A stretch of DNA of 64,000 nt from Bin87 sp034423575 (GCA_034423575.1 DAOUIF010000086.1:1-64000); one strand, 5' to 3'. Shown: positions 6,764-15,207, counted from the first letter of the stretch. The notes: generated by a model from the sequence alone, not told the origin. Numbers and translations are program-made.

Positions 6764-7861
6764 TTACGCCGCTGCCTGGTAAACCTCCAGCAGCGCCGGG
6801 TTCACCCGCCCGCTCTCGATGCGGTCGTCGAAGCCGCAGGACTTCAGCCGCTGGAAGTATTCCTTCACCTGCCGCTGGCGGATGGCAGCCAGGATCTTCT
6901 GGCCTTCATCGGCTTTGTCCGCGCCGCCGCCGAGCAGGATGGCCAGCGACTCGGCGGTCAGGTTGGCGCTGCGGGCCGCGGGGTTCTCGCCGCCGTTGCC
7001 GGTGGCCTGCCGGTCCTCGGCCTCGTCCAGGTAGGCATGGACCTCTTCCCGCCGTTCCGGCACGCACTCGTTCATGTAGCGCGCGTGCAGCACGCCGAAG
7101 GCAACGTGACGCGCCTCGTCCTGGGCCGCTCGCCGGTAGATGGCCTTCTCGGCGTCGTTGTACGCCATCAGCTCGCCGAGGCGGAACAACGTCAGCACGT
7201 TGCCCTCACCGACGATGTGCAGCCGGCTGGAAAGCTCGGTGAACTCGCGGGCGTTGTCGGTGCTGCCGCCGGTCACGTCGCTCACGGAGTCGATCATCCG
7301 CATCAGGCCGCCGCCGTTGGCCAGCGCCCGCTTGCGGAACACTTCCATGTGCCGCGACTCGTCCATCACCTGAGTCAGCAGGAACATCCGCACCTCGTGA
7401 TAGTCCGGCGACATCTGCGCGATGAACCGGCCCGGCACGTCGGCGGCTACGAACTCGACCTGCGCGAAGAAGGTGGCCAACTGGCACTGCGCAGCCTCGA
7501 TGTCATCAGGCAGCGGGCGCAGCGTTTCCCACGGAATGTCGGTGGCGGAGGACCACTGGCGTGAGACCGCCTCCTGGTACAGCTTGGTCAGGTTGAAGCC
7601 CCACACTTCCTTCTTGTCGCGGAAGGTGTAGGCCGAAAACTGGGGGACGCCTTCCCGGGGAATCGCGCCGCGGGTCCGCTGGGTCTGGTTGGGCGACTCG
7701 TCCAGCAGGTCGGGCGTGTACTGCGCCAGAGTGGGGTCGTGCGCCAACTCTTCATCGGCGCCGGGGACCTGGTCCTTGATCTGCTGGAGCCACGACAGGC
7801 TGAAGCCGTTTTGCAGCGCCTGTTCCATCTCGACAGTGGTGCGGTCTTGCAAGGTAGCCAT
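6764..7861 (-). CDS. Ferritin-like diiron protein with complete ligand set
   Basis: 365 residues from the ATG at 7861 (GAAGGA eight bases upstream). A four-helix-bundle metal site is visible: Glu136 in helix A, Glu168-x-x-His171 (DESRH) in helix B, Glu219 in helix C and Glu249-x-x-His252 (DEARH) in helix D. This is the ligand order of ribonucleotide reductase R2, R2-like oxidases and related diiron N- or C-oxygenases. The region before residue 100 has no match I know. Neither a large reductase subunit nor a ferredoxin gene is adjacent, so the reaction is unknown; oxidation with O2 is inferred from the site. It is followed by a paralogue whose site is destroyed. Confidence 0.8.
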   Translation of the reverse strand: MATLQDRTTVEMEQALQNGFSLSWLQQIKDQVPGADEELAHDPTLAQYTPDLLDESPNQTQRTRGAIPREGVPQFSAYTFRDKKEVWGFNLTKLYQEAVSRQWSSATDIPWETLRPLPDDIEAAQCQLATFFAQVEFVAADVPGRFIAQMSPDYHEVRMFLLTQVMDESRHMEVFRKRALANGGGLMRMIDSVSDVTGGSTDNAREFTELSSRLHIVGEGNVLTLFRLGELMAYNDAEKAIYRRAAQDEARHVAFGVLHARYMNECVPERREEVHAYLDEAEDRQATGNGGENPAARSANLTAESLAILLGGGADKADEGQKILAAIRQRQVKEYFQRLKSCGFDDRIESGRVNPALLEVYQAAA

Positions 7862-7902
7862 AGATGATCCTTCTTCGCCGGCGACGACGGAATTATGGTC
7901 GC

Positions 7903-7932
7903 AATGTACCCGATGGCGCGGCAAAGCGTCAA
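7903..7932 (-). promoter_or_regulatory. Promoter of the ferritin-like gene pair
   Basis: Minus strand: TTGACG (7932-7927), 18-base spacer, TACATT (7908-7903). The ATG is 42 bases further on, with a Shine-Dalgarno between. Confidence 0.6.
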
Positions 7933-8032
7933 GCGGCGCACTTGTGCGGTGACCCGCCTGGGAGAATACTTGAACGGAAATTCGACCGAGCCCTGGCTCT
8001 AGCTGCCAGGTATGATCTTGCGGACCCGTGAC

Positions 8033-9262
8033 CTACCGGCGACGGTTGAGCAGGGCCTGCAAATCTGGCATCCCGGGACGATGAGTCAAAGCTGCCGACG
8101 TTGTACCTTCCATCCGCTCCAGCAGTTCTGATTCGGTGAATTGCTGGGGCCAGTCTAGGTTAACACTGATCTGTTCAGCACTGTACTGCAGCGCCCCCAA
8201 GTCGAACAGACCCATGATATCCCTCAGCTGTGCTCGAAACCGATGTTTGAGCGCCTGATAGTGTGCTTCAGTACGTTCCATCAGGATATTCGGGCTTAAT
8301 GCTCCAGCGGCTAGCAAAGTATCCAATATCGCCAACTGTCGCTCGGCAATCACACGTCGACGCGGAGAACGCAGTTGACCGAATAATGCTGACGCAAACT
8401 GCCGTACCAAAATCCGCTTGTGATTGTCGATTATGGTTCCTGCTACTGCATTGCATTGATGGGCCACCGCTGGCAGTGCAAACTGCAGGAACGGCGTGAG
8501 ATCGTGCTGGCCTTCTCGCGATGCTGACAAGGCTGCGCGATATTCCGCCTGATGCTCGTAGTAGTAGTTGGACAGGCTGACCATGACCAGTTCATTGACC
8601 CCGGCCTGGCGGAGCATAAACGCTTCCATTGCGCGGGCGGTGCGGCCGTTCCCGTCCCCAAAGGGATGCATTGCACCTATGTGGTAATGGAGTGCCATTG
8701 CCTGGATGATGCGGTCGTGTAATCGGAACTCGCTGGCCGCTGCATTGCACAGTGCGTCAAACGCGTCGTGACATTCATCGCCGCCGGAAACACCTCGGCA
8801 GGTTGGTGTCCCAAAGGTGACATTCCAGCCATCGGGCCGCAACGCTCCGGGTTCACATCGGTCATCATCGCAGCCGGTCACGATACGCCGGTGCACGTCC
8901 AGGATGAACTCGCCGTCGACAGGGCGGTTGACTGGCTGCGAACGTAGCCACCGGTAGGTAGACTCTGCAGCACGCAGCTGTCGTTGAGAACGAGTTAGGT
9001 CATCCAACGCCCCTATCTGGGGTGCCAACGCTGCGTCCTGTTCTCGCTGCGTGAACTCTGCGCCCTCGATCCGGGATGTACCCACCGCTTCCAGCCGCAG
9101 TTGTTCCTCATGGACCTGCGCAATCCATTGTGGCAAATGTGGCAGGCTGTTTAGCACCCCCACAGCGGCTTTGGCAGCTACCAAGGGCTCCATGACGGCA
9201 GTCGGTTCGTATCGCATCCACCGGCTTGGGTGCAGGTAAGGGCTGACGTTTGGCAGGGTCAT
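8033..9262 (-). CDS. Fic family protein (AMP-transferase type) with N-terminal inhibitory motif
   Basis: 409 residues. The Fic core motif HPFGDGNGR is at 199-207, with the catalytic His199. An N-terminal segment GTSRIEGAEF contains the inhibitory pattern (S/T)xxxE(G/N) as T62-SRI-E66-G67, which marks a class II Fic protein whose Glu blocks ATP binding. The N-terminal Fic_N region is residues 20-100, and the C-terminal 100 residues look like a winged-helix DNA-binding domain. Fic enzymes transfer AMP (or other nucleotides) to hydroxyl side chains; the target here is unknown. Base composition is visibly less GC-rich than its neighbours, which hints at acquisition. Three 11-bp phased repeats cover its start codon. 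Confidence 0.88.
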   Translation of the reverse strand: MTLPNVSPYLHPSRWMRYEPTAVMEPLVAAKAAVGVLNSLPHLPQWIAQVHEEQLRLEAVGTSRIEGAEFTQREQDAALAPQIGALDDLTRSQRQLRAAESTYRWLRSQPVNRPVDGEFILDVHRRIVTGCDDDRCEPGALRPDGWNVTFGTPTCRGVSGGDECHDAFDALCNAAASEFRLHDRIIQAMALHYHIGAMHPFGDGNGRTARAMEAFMLRQAGVNELVMVSLSNYYYEHQAEYRAALSASREGQHDLTPFLQFALPAVAHQCNAVAGTIIDNHKRILVRQFASALFGQLRSPRRRVIAERQLAILDTLLAAGALSPNILMERTEAHYQALKHRFRAQLRDIMGLFDLGALQYSAEQISVNLDWPQQFTESELLERMEGTTSAALTHRPGMPDLQALLNRRR

Positions 9263-9331
9263 TTCCAGCTTATTTCCGCTTCATTTCGTAATATCACGTA
9301 CAAATCATACCAAAAGGTGGGTTTCATTTCC
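9259..9331. promoter_or_regulatory. Helically phased TCATTTCC repeats at the fic start
   Basis: TCATTTCC at 9259, TTATTTCC at 9270, TCATTTCG at 9281 and TCATTTCC at 9324. The first three are exactly 11 bp apart and the fourth is 43 bp further, about four helical turns. The first overlaps the fic ATG (9262-9260). They could be operator sites for the Fic protein's own winged-helix domain. Confidence 0.5.
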
Positions 9332-9442
9332 GGTTAGTTTCACTTCGATGTGCCGCTGGCCCCAGCACATGGCGCATCGTCAAGTTGGTCGATCCAGGTA
9401 TCATCAGCAGGGATAATTCTTCTGCTGACGTTGACCGATAGC

Positions 9443-9475
9443 AAACGCCCCTCACCATTCGGAGAGGGGCGTCGT
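9443..9475 (-). terminator. Rho-independent terminator after leuA
   Basis: CGCCCCTC and GAGGGGCG form an 8-bp stem, 24 bases after the leuA stop. On the minus strand the stem is followed by TTTGCT. Confidence 0.7.
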
Positions 9476-9499
9476 GTTTGCCGTGTTCGGTTCAGCAGC

Positions 9500-11059
9500 C
9501 TAGTCCGGCGTCGTTCCCACCGCCGGCAGCTCGGCCTCCTCGTCGGCGGCCAGCATCCGGTTCATCGCGCTCAGGTAGGCTTGCGCGCTGGCGACGATGA
9601 TGTCGGTGTTGGCGCCGCGGCCGGAGAATACGCGGCCGTTGTTCTCGATGCGAATCGACACCGAGCCCACCGAGTCCCGTCCTTCGGACACGGCCTGCAC
9701 CTGGAAGTCGGCGATCCTGGCGGTGGTGCCAATCACTCGGTCGATGGCGCGGCACACGGCGTCCACCGGGCCGTTGCCGGTGGAGGCGTCGGTCTTGGCG
9801 TTGCCGTCGGGGCCGATGAGCCGCACCGTCGCCGTGGGGATGTCCTTGTCCCCGCTGGTGAAGTGCACCGTCTCGATGGAGTAGCTGATGGGCTCCGACG
9901 CGGTCCGGTTCTCCTCGTCCATGAGGATCTCCAGGTCACGGTCGGTGACCTCGTTCTTCTTGTCGGCCAGCTCCACGAACCTCTCATAGACGCCGGTCAC
10001 TTCCTCGCGGGTCAGCGAGTAGCCCAGGGCTTCCAGGCGCGCCTGGAGGCCGGCCCGGCCGCTCAGCTTGCCCAGCACCAGCTGCACGTCCGGCGGCAGA
10101 CCCACGCGCTCCGGCTGCATGACCTCGTAGGTAGAGCGGTCCTTCAGCACGCCGTCCTGGTGGATGCCCGAGGCGTGGCGGAAGGCGTTCTCGCCGACGA
10201 TGGCCTTGTTGGCCTGCACGTTCATGCCGGTGATGCGGCTGACCAGGCGGCTGCTGGGGTAGATCTGCGTGGTGTCCACGTTCAACTCAACGCCGAACAG
10301 GTCCTTGCGGGTGTCCAGCGCCATGATGATCTCTTCCAGCGAGGCGTTGCCGGCCCGCTCGCCGATGCCGTTGATGCAGCCTTCAACCTGACGTGCGCCG
10401 ACTTCGATGGCGGCCAGGCTGTTGGACACGGCCAGGCCCAGGTCGTTGTGGCAGTGTACCGACAGGGTCACGTCCTCGATGCCACGGACGTTCTGCTGGA
10501 TGTCCCGCAGCATGGTCTGGAAGTCAGACGGAATGGCGTAGCCGACGGTGTCCGCGATGTTGATCGTGGTCGCGCCCATCCGGATCACTTCTTCCAGCAT
10601 CCGGTACAGGTAGTCGGGGTTGGTGCGCGTGGCGTCCATGGGCGAGAACTCAACGTCGTCGCAGTAGCCCTTGGCCCGGGAGACCATTTCCACGGCCATG
10701 GTCATCACATCTTCCCGGTCCTTCCGCAGCTGGTGCATCTGGTGGATCTCCGAGGACGACAGGAAGACATGGATGCGCGGCTTCTGCGCGCTCTTGATGG
10801 CGCCCCAGGCGGCGTCCACGTCGCCGGGCACGGCGCGGGACAGCGAGCAGATGATGGGACCGTGCACGTCCTCGGCGATGCGCTGGACGGCCTGGAAATC
10901 ACCGGGCGAACTGGCGGCGAAGCCGGCCTCAATGATATCCACCTTGAGTCGGGCCAGCTGACGGGCGATCTGGATCTTTTCGTCGACCGTCATGCCGATG
11001 CCGGCCGACTGCTCGCCATCGCGCAGCGTCGTATCCAAAAACTTTACTTGTGCAGCCAT
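9500..11059 (-). CDS. leuA: 2-isopropylmalate synthase
   Basis: 519 residues from the ATG at 11059, chosen for its AAGGA and for the homology start (MAAQVKFLDTTLRDGEQ). It condenses acetyl-CoA with 2-oxoisovalerate, the first step of leucine synthesis. Visible motifs are LDTTLRDGEQ at residues 8-17, the metal-binding SVHCHNDLGLAV and the catalytic GIGERAGNASLEEI. The last 130 residues (from about 390) form the leucine-binding regulatory domain, so feedback inhibition is expected. It is the distal gene of the ilvB-ilvN-ilvC-leuA cluster, separated from ilvC by a palindromic repeat and a short Leu/Val-rich leader ORF. Confidence 0.95.
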   Translation of the reverse strand: MAAQVKFLDTTLRDGEQSAGIGMTVDEKIQIARQLARLKVDIIEAGFAASSPGDFQAVQRIAEDVHGPIICSLSRAVPGDVDAAWGAIKSAQKPRIHVFLSSSEIHQMHQLRKDREDVMTMAVEMVSRAKGYCDDVEFSPMDATRTNPDYLYRMLEEVIRMGATTINIADTVGYAIPSDFQTMLRDIQQNVRGIEDVTLSVHCHNDLGLAVSNSLAAIEVGARQVEGCINGIGERAGNASLEEIIMALDTRKDLFGVELNVDTTQIYPSSRLVSRITGMNVQANKAIVGENAFRHASGIHQDGVLKDRSTYEVMQPERVGLPPDVQLVLGKLSGRAGLQARLEALGYSLTREEVTGVYERFVELADKKNEVTDRDLEILMDEENRTASEPISYSIETVHFTSGDKDIPTATVRLIGPDGNAKTDASTGNGPVDAVCRAIDRVIGTTARIADFQVQAVSEGRDSVGSVSIRIENNGRVFSGRGANTDIIVASAQAYLSAMNRMLAADEEAELPAVGTTPD

Positions 11060-11151
11060 TGGTTCCTTTCCCTCCATGGGGTTGGGCGCCCGTCGTGTCC
11101 CTGCAAATCGTATTCTTTCATCCAAGGGATTGGGCGCGTCAGCGTTGATCG

Positions 11152-11265
11152 TCACGTCGTGCTAGATGGGGAAAGGCTGGGCAGGCACACGCAGTCCACC
11201 ACAGCCAGCCCTGCCAGGACCAGACTGCGATGGTGAACTGCTCTGCACAGTACCTCCATGCCCAT
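11152..11265 (-). CDS. Putative leuA leader peptide, Leu/Val-rich, 37 residues
   Basis: The ATG at 11265 has a perfect Shine-Dalgarno (GGAGGTGA) six bases upstream, stronger than that of most genes here. The peptide has 6 Leu and 6 Val among 37 residues, with 8 of the 14 residues SLVLAGLAVVDCVC-L (15-28) being Leu or Val, and ends at TGA 11154-11152, 92 bases before the leuA ATG. Two alternative base-pairings overlap its codons: GGCAGG with CCTGCC, and GGCTGG with CCAGCC, arranged so that they exclude each other. This is the layout of a translation-sensing attenuator. No U-run terminator is visible before leuA, so control may act on translation. Role inferred. Confidence 0.55.
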   Translation of the reverse strand: MGMEVLCRAVHHRSLVLAGLAVVDCVCLPSLSPSSTT

Positions 11266-11313
11266 GTGTCACCTCCTCGATTACTCGAAGGTTGCTTTGG
11301 ATATATGTGCCAT

Positions 11314-11405
11314 GTCATTGCGAGCGTAGCGTGGCAATCTCGCCGCGTTGTGGATCATCCTCAGGGCATCGGGATTGCCGCGTCGCTCCGCTCCTCGCAA
11401 TGACA
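11314..11405. repeat. Palindromic intergenic repeat, family A (copy 2)
   Basis: Left end GTCATTGCGAGCGTAGCG, right end CGCTCCTCGCAATGAC. It fills the gap between the ilvC stop (11417) and the leuA leader and may form a long hairpin in the operon transcript. Confidence 0.8.
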
Positions 11406-11416
11406 ACGATTGGACG

Positions 11417-12427
11417 TTACTCGATCTCCCGTGGGTTCATCCACGGCATCATCTCGCGCAGGCCCCGGCCCACCTCGTGGATCCGGCTGGTGCGCGCTTC
11501 CTGGCGCAGGCGCAGGAAGTTGTGCCGACCCTCGTCGCACTCCGCCATCCATTCCTGGGCGAAGGACCCGCTCTGGATGTCGTCCAACACCCGGTGCATG
11601 TTCTCGCGGACGTGGTCGTCCACCACGCGGGTGCCCCGGGTCAGGTCGCCGTACTCGGCGGTGTCGCTGACGGAGTAGCGCATGTAGTTGAACCCGCCCT
11701 GCTGGATCAGGTCAACGATCATCTTCAGCTCGTGCAGGCACTCGAAGTAGGCGATTTCCGGCGGATATCCCCGCTCGACCAGCGTCTCGAAGGCCAGGTT
11801 GATCAGCGCGGTAACGCCGCCGCACAGCACCGACTGCTCGCCGAACAGGTCGCTTTCGGTCTCGTCCTTGAAGGTGGTCTCCAGCACGCCGGCGCGGGCG
11901 CAGCCGATGCCGGAGGCGTAGGCCAGCCCGATGTTCTTGGCGTTGCCCGTGGCGTCCTGGTGAATCGCCAGCAGGCACGGCACGCCGATGCCCTGCTCCA
12001 CGAAGTGCTCCCGCATGCGGTGGCCGGGCGCCTTGGGCGCGACCATCATCACGTCCACCGTCGGCGGCGGCACCACGAACTGGTAGTGGATGGTGAACCC
12101 GTGGGCGAACATCAGCGCCTTGCCCGGTTCCAGGTTGGGCTCGATCTCATCCCGGTACACGTCCTTCTGCACGTGGTCGGGGATGGCCACCATCATCACG
12201 TCGGCTTCCTTGGCGACCTCGGCCACGCTGCCGACCGCGAGGCCGGCGTCTCGGGCCACCTGGCGGCTGGCGCTGCCTTCGTACAGGCCCACCATGACCT
12301 TGATCCCGCTGTCGTGCAGGTTCAGCGCGTGGGCGTGTCCCTGGCTGCCGTAGCCGATCATGCCAACGGTCTTGCCCTCCAGGAAGGACATGTCGGCGTC
12401 TTTATCGGTGTAAATGTTTACTGCCAT
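11417..12427 (-). CDS. ilvC: Ketol-acid reductoisomerase
   Basis: 336 residues, the length of class I enzymes. It converts 2-acetolactate or 2-aceto-2-hydroxybutyrate to the dihydroxy acids using NAD(P)H and Mg2+. The Rossmann motif GYGSQGHAHA is at 25-34, the cofactor loop GLYEGSASR follows, and the knotted C-terminal domain contains APKAPGHRMREHF and TESDLFGEQSVLCGG with the metal-binding acidic residues. Third gene of the ilv cluster, 54 bases after ilvN. Confidence 0.96.
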   Translation of the reverse strand: MAVNIYTDKDADMSFLEGKTVGMIGYGSQGHAHALNLHDSGIKVMVGLYEGSASRQVARDAGLAVGSVAEVAKEADVMMVAIPDHVQKDVYRDEIEPNLEPGKALMFAHGFTIHYQFVVPPPTVDVMMVAPKAPGHRMREHFVEQGIGVPCLLAIHQDATGNAKNIGLAYASGIGCARAGVLETTFKDETESDLFGEQSVLCGGVTALINLAFETLVERGYPPEIAYFECLHELKMIVDLIQQGGFNYMRYSVSDTAEYGDLTRGTRVVDDHVRENMHRVLDDIQSGSFAQEWMAECDEGRHNFLRLRQEARTSRIHEVGRGLREMMPWMNPREIE

Positions 12428-12481
12428 GCTAGTTCATCCTTCGTTTGGGCCCGGCGCGTTGGCGGGCCGGTTTGGGTTGCC

Positions 12482-13087
12482 TTAGACTCCCTCGTAGTGC
12501 CCCGGCGTGGAACCCACTGCCTGGGCCGCCACGGCTCCGTTTCTTCCCATGATGATGGCGTCGGCGCCCACGTCGTCGCTGACCCTGCCGCCGGACTTGC
12601 CCCGCACCATGGCCACGCGGCCAGTGCGCATGAGTTCCAGGATGCCGAAGGGCTGGAGCAGGTCGTACAGCGCGTCGATCTTGTCCTCCTCACCGGTGGT
12701 TTCCACCACCAGCGAACGCGCGCCCACGTCGACCACCTTGGCCCGGAACAGGTTCACCATCTCCAGGATCTCACTGCGGTTGGAGGGCGTCGCCCGCACC
12801 TTGATCAGGGCCAACTCCCGCGCCACCACGTCCTCCTCAGATATGTTGGACACCTTGACCACGTCGATCAGCTTTTCCAGGTGGCGGGTGGCCTGCTCCA
12901 CGGTATATTGGTCGCCGGTTACGACAAAGGTCAGTCGCGACAGACCCTTCTGCTCGCTGGCGCCCACGGCCAGGCTGGCGATGTTGAACCCGCGCCGCCG
13001 GAACAGGCCGGCCACCCGGGTCAGGACACCGGGCCGGTCATGCACCAGCGCGATGATGGTGTGTTGTTGTGCGCTATCCACGTTCAA
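12482..13087 (-). CDS. ilvN: Acetolactate synthase regulatory (small) subunit
   Basis: 201 residues, longer than E. coli IlvN and similar to IlvH-type subunits. The N-terminal ACT domain (HTIIALVHDRPGVLTRVAGL at about 9-28, then RRRGFNIASL) binds the feedback effector valine, and a second alpha-beta domain follows from about residue 85. It overlaps the end of ilvB by 14 bases, so the two subunits are translationally coupled, as expected for a heteromeric enzyme. Confidence 0.94.
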   Translation of the reverse strand: MNVDSAQQHTIIALVHDRPGVLTRVAGLFRRRGFNIASLAVGASEQKGLSRLTFVVTGDQYTVEQATRHLEKLIDVVKVSNISEEDVVARELALIKVRATPSNRSEILEMVNLFRAKVVDVGARSLVVETTGEEDKIDALYDLLQPFGILELMRTGRVAMVRGKSGGRVSDDVGADAIIMGRNGAVAAQAVGSTPGHYEGV

Positions 13088-14780
13088 AACCCACCCCCTC
13101 GGCCTCGGGCTCTTCCAGCATCTCGTGCACCGACTCCCCGGCGGGGATCATCGGGTACACGAATTCGTCTTCCTTGACCACGAAGTCCACGACCACCGGC
13201 CCCGGCGTCTCCATGGCTTCCTGGATCGCGCCGGATACTTCCTCTTGCTTGGTGACGCGGATGCCGCGTATGCCGTAAGCCTCGGCCAGCTTCACGAAAT
13301 CAGGGTTGCCGCTGTAGATGGTGGCGAAGAAGTCCTTGTCGTAGAAGAAGTCCTGCCACTGCCGGACCATGCCCAGCGACCCATTATTAAGGATGGCGTA
13401 CTTGACGTCGATGTTGTTCTCCACCGCCGTGGCCAGGTCGCACAGGGTCATCTGGAACCCGCCGTCGCCGGCGATGGACCATACCGTCTTCTCCGGCCGG
13501 CCCACCTTGGCCCCCAGCGCCGCCGGAACCTCGAAGCCCATGGCGCCGCTGCCGCCCGACGTGATCAGCGAATTCGGCTCCTTGTAGCCGTAGTGCTGCG
13601 CGGCCCACATCTGGTGCTGGCCCACACCGGTCACTATGATTGCCTCGCCGTTGGTCTCGTCCGAGATTTGCTTCATCACCTGCTGGGGCAGGAGCACGTC
13701 CGACTTGCGGATGAACAGGGAGGGATGCTCGGCGCGCAGGGTGTCCGTTTCCTTGATCCAGTCCAGGTGCACGTTGGATTCGACCATGGGTATCAGCGCC
13801 CGCAGGCTGGCCTTGAGGTCGCCCAGCACCGGGGCGTCGGCGACCACGTTCTTGTTGAACTCGGTGGGGTCGACGTCAACGTGGACGATCTTGGCTCCGG
13901 GAGCGAAATCGCTCAGGCGTCCCGTGACCCGGTCGTCGAACCGCGCCCCCAGCGAGATCACCAGGTCCGAACGGTCGATGGCCAGGCTGGCGTAGGCCAT
14001 GCCGTGCATCCCCGGCATGCCCAGGTTCAGCACGTGCTCGGTGGACATCGCGCCGATGCCCAGCAGCGTCGTGATCACCGGAATCTGCGCTTTCTCCGCC
14101 AACTGCTGCAGCTCGTCCCACGCCCGGGAAATCAGGACACCGTGACCGGCCAGTATCACCGGCCGCTGCGCCCGGTTGATCAACTCCGCTGCGGCCCTGA
14201 CCTGCCTCGGGTCGGGCTCACCCGGCGGGACGTAGCCCGGCAGGTCCACCTCTGCCGGCCATTGGAATTTGATCTTCTCTCCGGCCAGGACATCCTTCGG
14301 CACGTCAATCAGGACGGGGCCGGGCCGGCCGGTGCGGGCGATGTAAAAGGCTTCCTTGATGGCGGGCGCGATGTCACGCACGTCCATCACCAGGTAGTTG
14401 TGCTTGGTCACCGGCAGGGTGATGCCGGTGATGTCGGTCTCCTGGAAGGCGTCGCGCCCGATGGCGGCCCGCGGCACCTGTCCGGTGATGCAGACAATGG
14501 GCACCGAGTCCATTTGCGCGGCCATGAGCCCGGTTACCAGGTTGGTGGCGCCGGGCCCGGAGGTGGCGGAGCATACGCCGACCTTGCCCGTGGCCCGGGC
14601 GTAGCCGTCGGCGGCCATCGCGGCAGCCTGCTCGTGCCGTACCAGGATGTGGCGCAGCTTGGGATAGCCGGACAGCGCGCCGTAGAACGGCAGTACAGCG
14701 CCGCCGGGCAGTCCGAAAATCGTGTCCACGCCTTCGCGCAGAAGGCTTTCGCAGATGATTTCCGCGCCGGTCATTTCCAT
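13074..14780 (-). CDS. ilvB: Acetolactate synthase catalytic (large) subunit
   Basis: 568 residues from the ATG at 14780 (AGGAG upstream, beginning MEMTGAEIICESLLREG). A TPP- and FAD-dependent enzyme that makes 2-acetolactate from pyruvate. The N-terminal TPP-binding domain has FGLPGG and the catalytic Glu in VRHEQAA; the FAD-like middle domain is at about 190-340; the C-terminal domain carries the Mg/TPP motif GDGGFQMTLCDLATAVENN. First gene of the ilv cluster. A T-box leader with terminator lies between its promoter and ATG, so expression should respond to uncharged tRNA. Confidence 0.96.
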   Translation of the reverse strand: MEMTGAEIICESLLREGVDTIFGLPGGAVLPFYGALSGYPKLRHILVRHEQAAAMAADGYARATGKVGVCSATSGPGATNLVTGLMAAQMDSVPIVCITGQVPRAAIGRDAFQETDITGITLPVTKHNYLVMDVRDIAPAIKEAFYIARTGRPGPVLIDVPKDVLAGEKIKFQWPAEVDLPGYVPPGEPDPRQVRAAAELINRAQRPVILAGHGVLISRAWDELQQLAEKAQIPVITTLLGIGAMSTEHVLNLGMPGMHGMAYASLAIDRSDLVISLGARFDDRVTGRLSDFAPGAKIVHVDVDPTEFNKNVVADAPVLGDLKASLRALIPMVESNVHLDWIKETDTLRAEHPSLFIRKSDVLLPQQVMKQISDETNGEAIIVTGVGQHQMWAAQHYGYKEPNSLITSGGSGAMGFEVPAALGAKVGRPEKTVWSIAGDGGFQMTLCDLATAVENNIDVKYAILNNGSLGMVRQWQDFFYDKDFFATIYSGNPDFVKLAEAYGIRGIRVTKQEEVSGAIQEAMETPGPVVVDFVVKEDEFVYPMIPAGESVHEMLEEPEAEGVGFERG

Positions 14781-14844
14781 AGTAAGGCTACTCCTGTGAG
14801 CTCTGCGGTTTCCGGTTCGGCCAGTTTCCAATCCGGTCGAAACA

Positions 14845-14873
14845 TAAAAAATCCCGACCCCGAAGGGACGGGT
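14845..14873 (-). terminator. T-box intrinsic terminator
   Basis: On the minus strand CCCGTCCC, loop TTC, GGGGTCGGG, followed by ATTTTTT. Its 5' side lies just after the T-box sequence, so the antiterminator and terminator are alternatives. Confidence 0.88.
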
Positions 14874-15126
14874 TGTGATTCCCGCGGTACCACCCTTCTT
14901 TTTCGCGCCCCGCTCGTTACCTGGCACATCCCCGGCGAGCGCTCCGCGCGAAACTCTTTGTACACAGCCGTTATCGGAGCCGACCCGCTCACCCTACGCA
15001 CGCTGTCGCGCTTCAGCCGAGACGCTCCGGGGCGAGTTCAGCGTTTCCGGCCCCCGACTTCCACCAACCGTCGGTTCTCTATACGGCCTTCCCAGCCTAC
15101 TACTCCCCATCACCGCGATTTAACTG
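14845..15126 (-). ncRNA. T-box riboswitch upstream of ilvB
   Basis: The diagnostic T-box AGGGTGGTACCGCGG, which pairs with the acceptor end of uncharged tRNA, is at 14896-14882 on the minus strand. It is followed at once by an intrinsic terminator. Upstream, the Stem I landmarks GGGGAGTAGTA, AGAGAACCG and GGTTGGTGGAA are recognisable, and GCTGAACTCGCCCC contains the likely specifier region. CTC (Leu) is the best reading, as in the B. subtilis ilv-leu leader, but I cannot fold the RNA to confirm the frame. The element would read through when leucyl-tRNA is uncharged. Confidence 0.9.
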
Positions 15127-15132
15127 GCGGAT

Positions 15133-15162
15133 ATGCTATCACCCGCGCCAACGCAGTGTCAA
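15133..15162 (-). promoter_or_regulatory. Promoter of the ilv operon
   Basis: Minus strand TTGACA (15162-15157), 18-base spacer, TAGCAT (15138-15133). Transcription would start near 15126, giving a leader of about 345 bases that holds the T-box. Confidence 0.7.
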
Positions 15163-15207
15163 CGAAGTGCATCTCCCTCACGCGTACCCAGCTTGCGGCA
15201 TGGGAAC

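Noticed and set aside
9350..13177. Long plus-strand frames (628 and 609 codons) opposite leuA and ilvC
   Set aside because: Shadows of leuA and ilvC; the translations are full of His/Val/Gly/Gln repeats and have no start signal.
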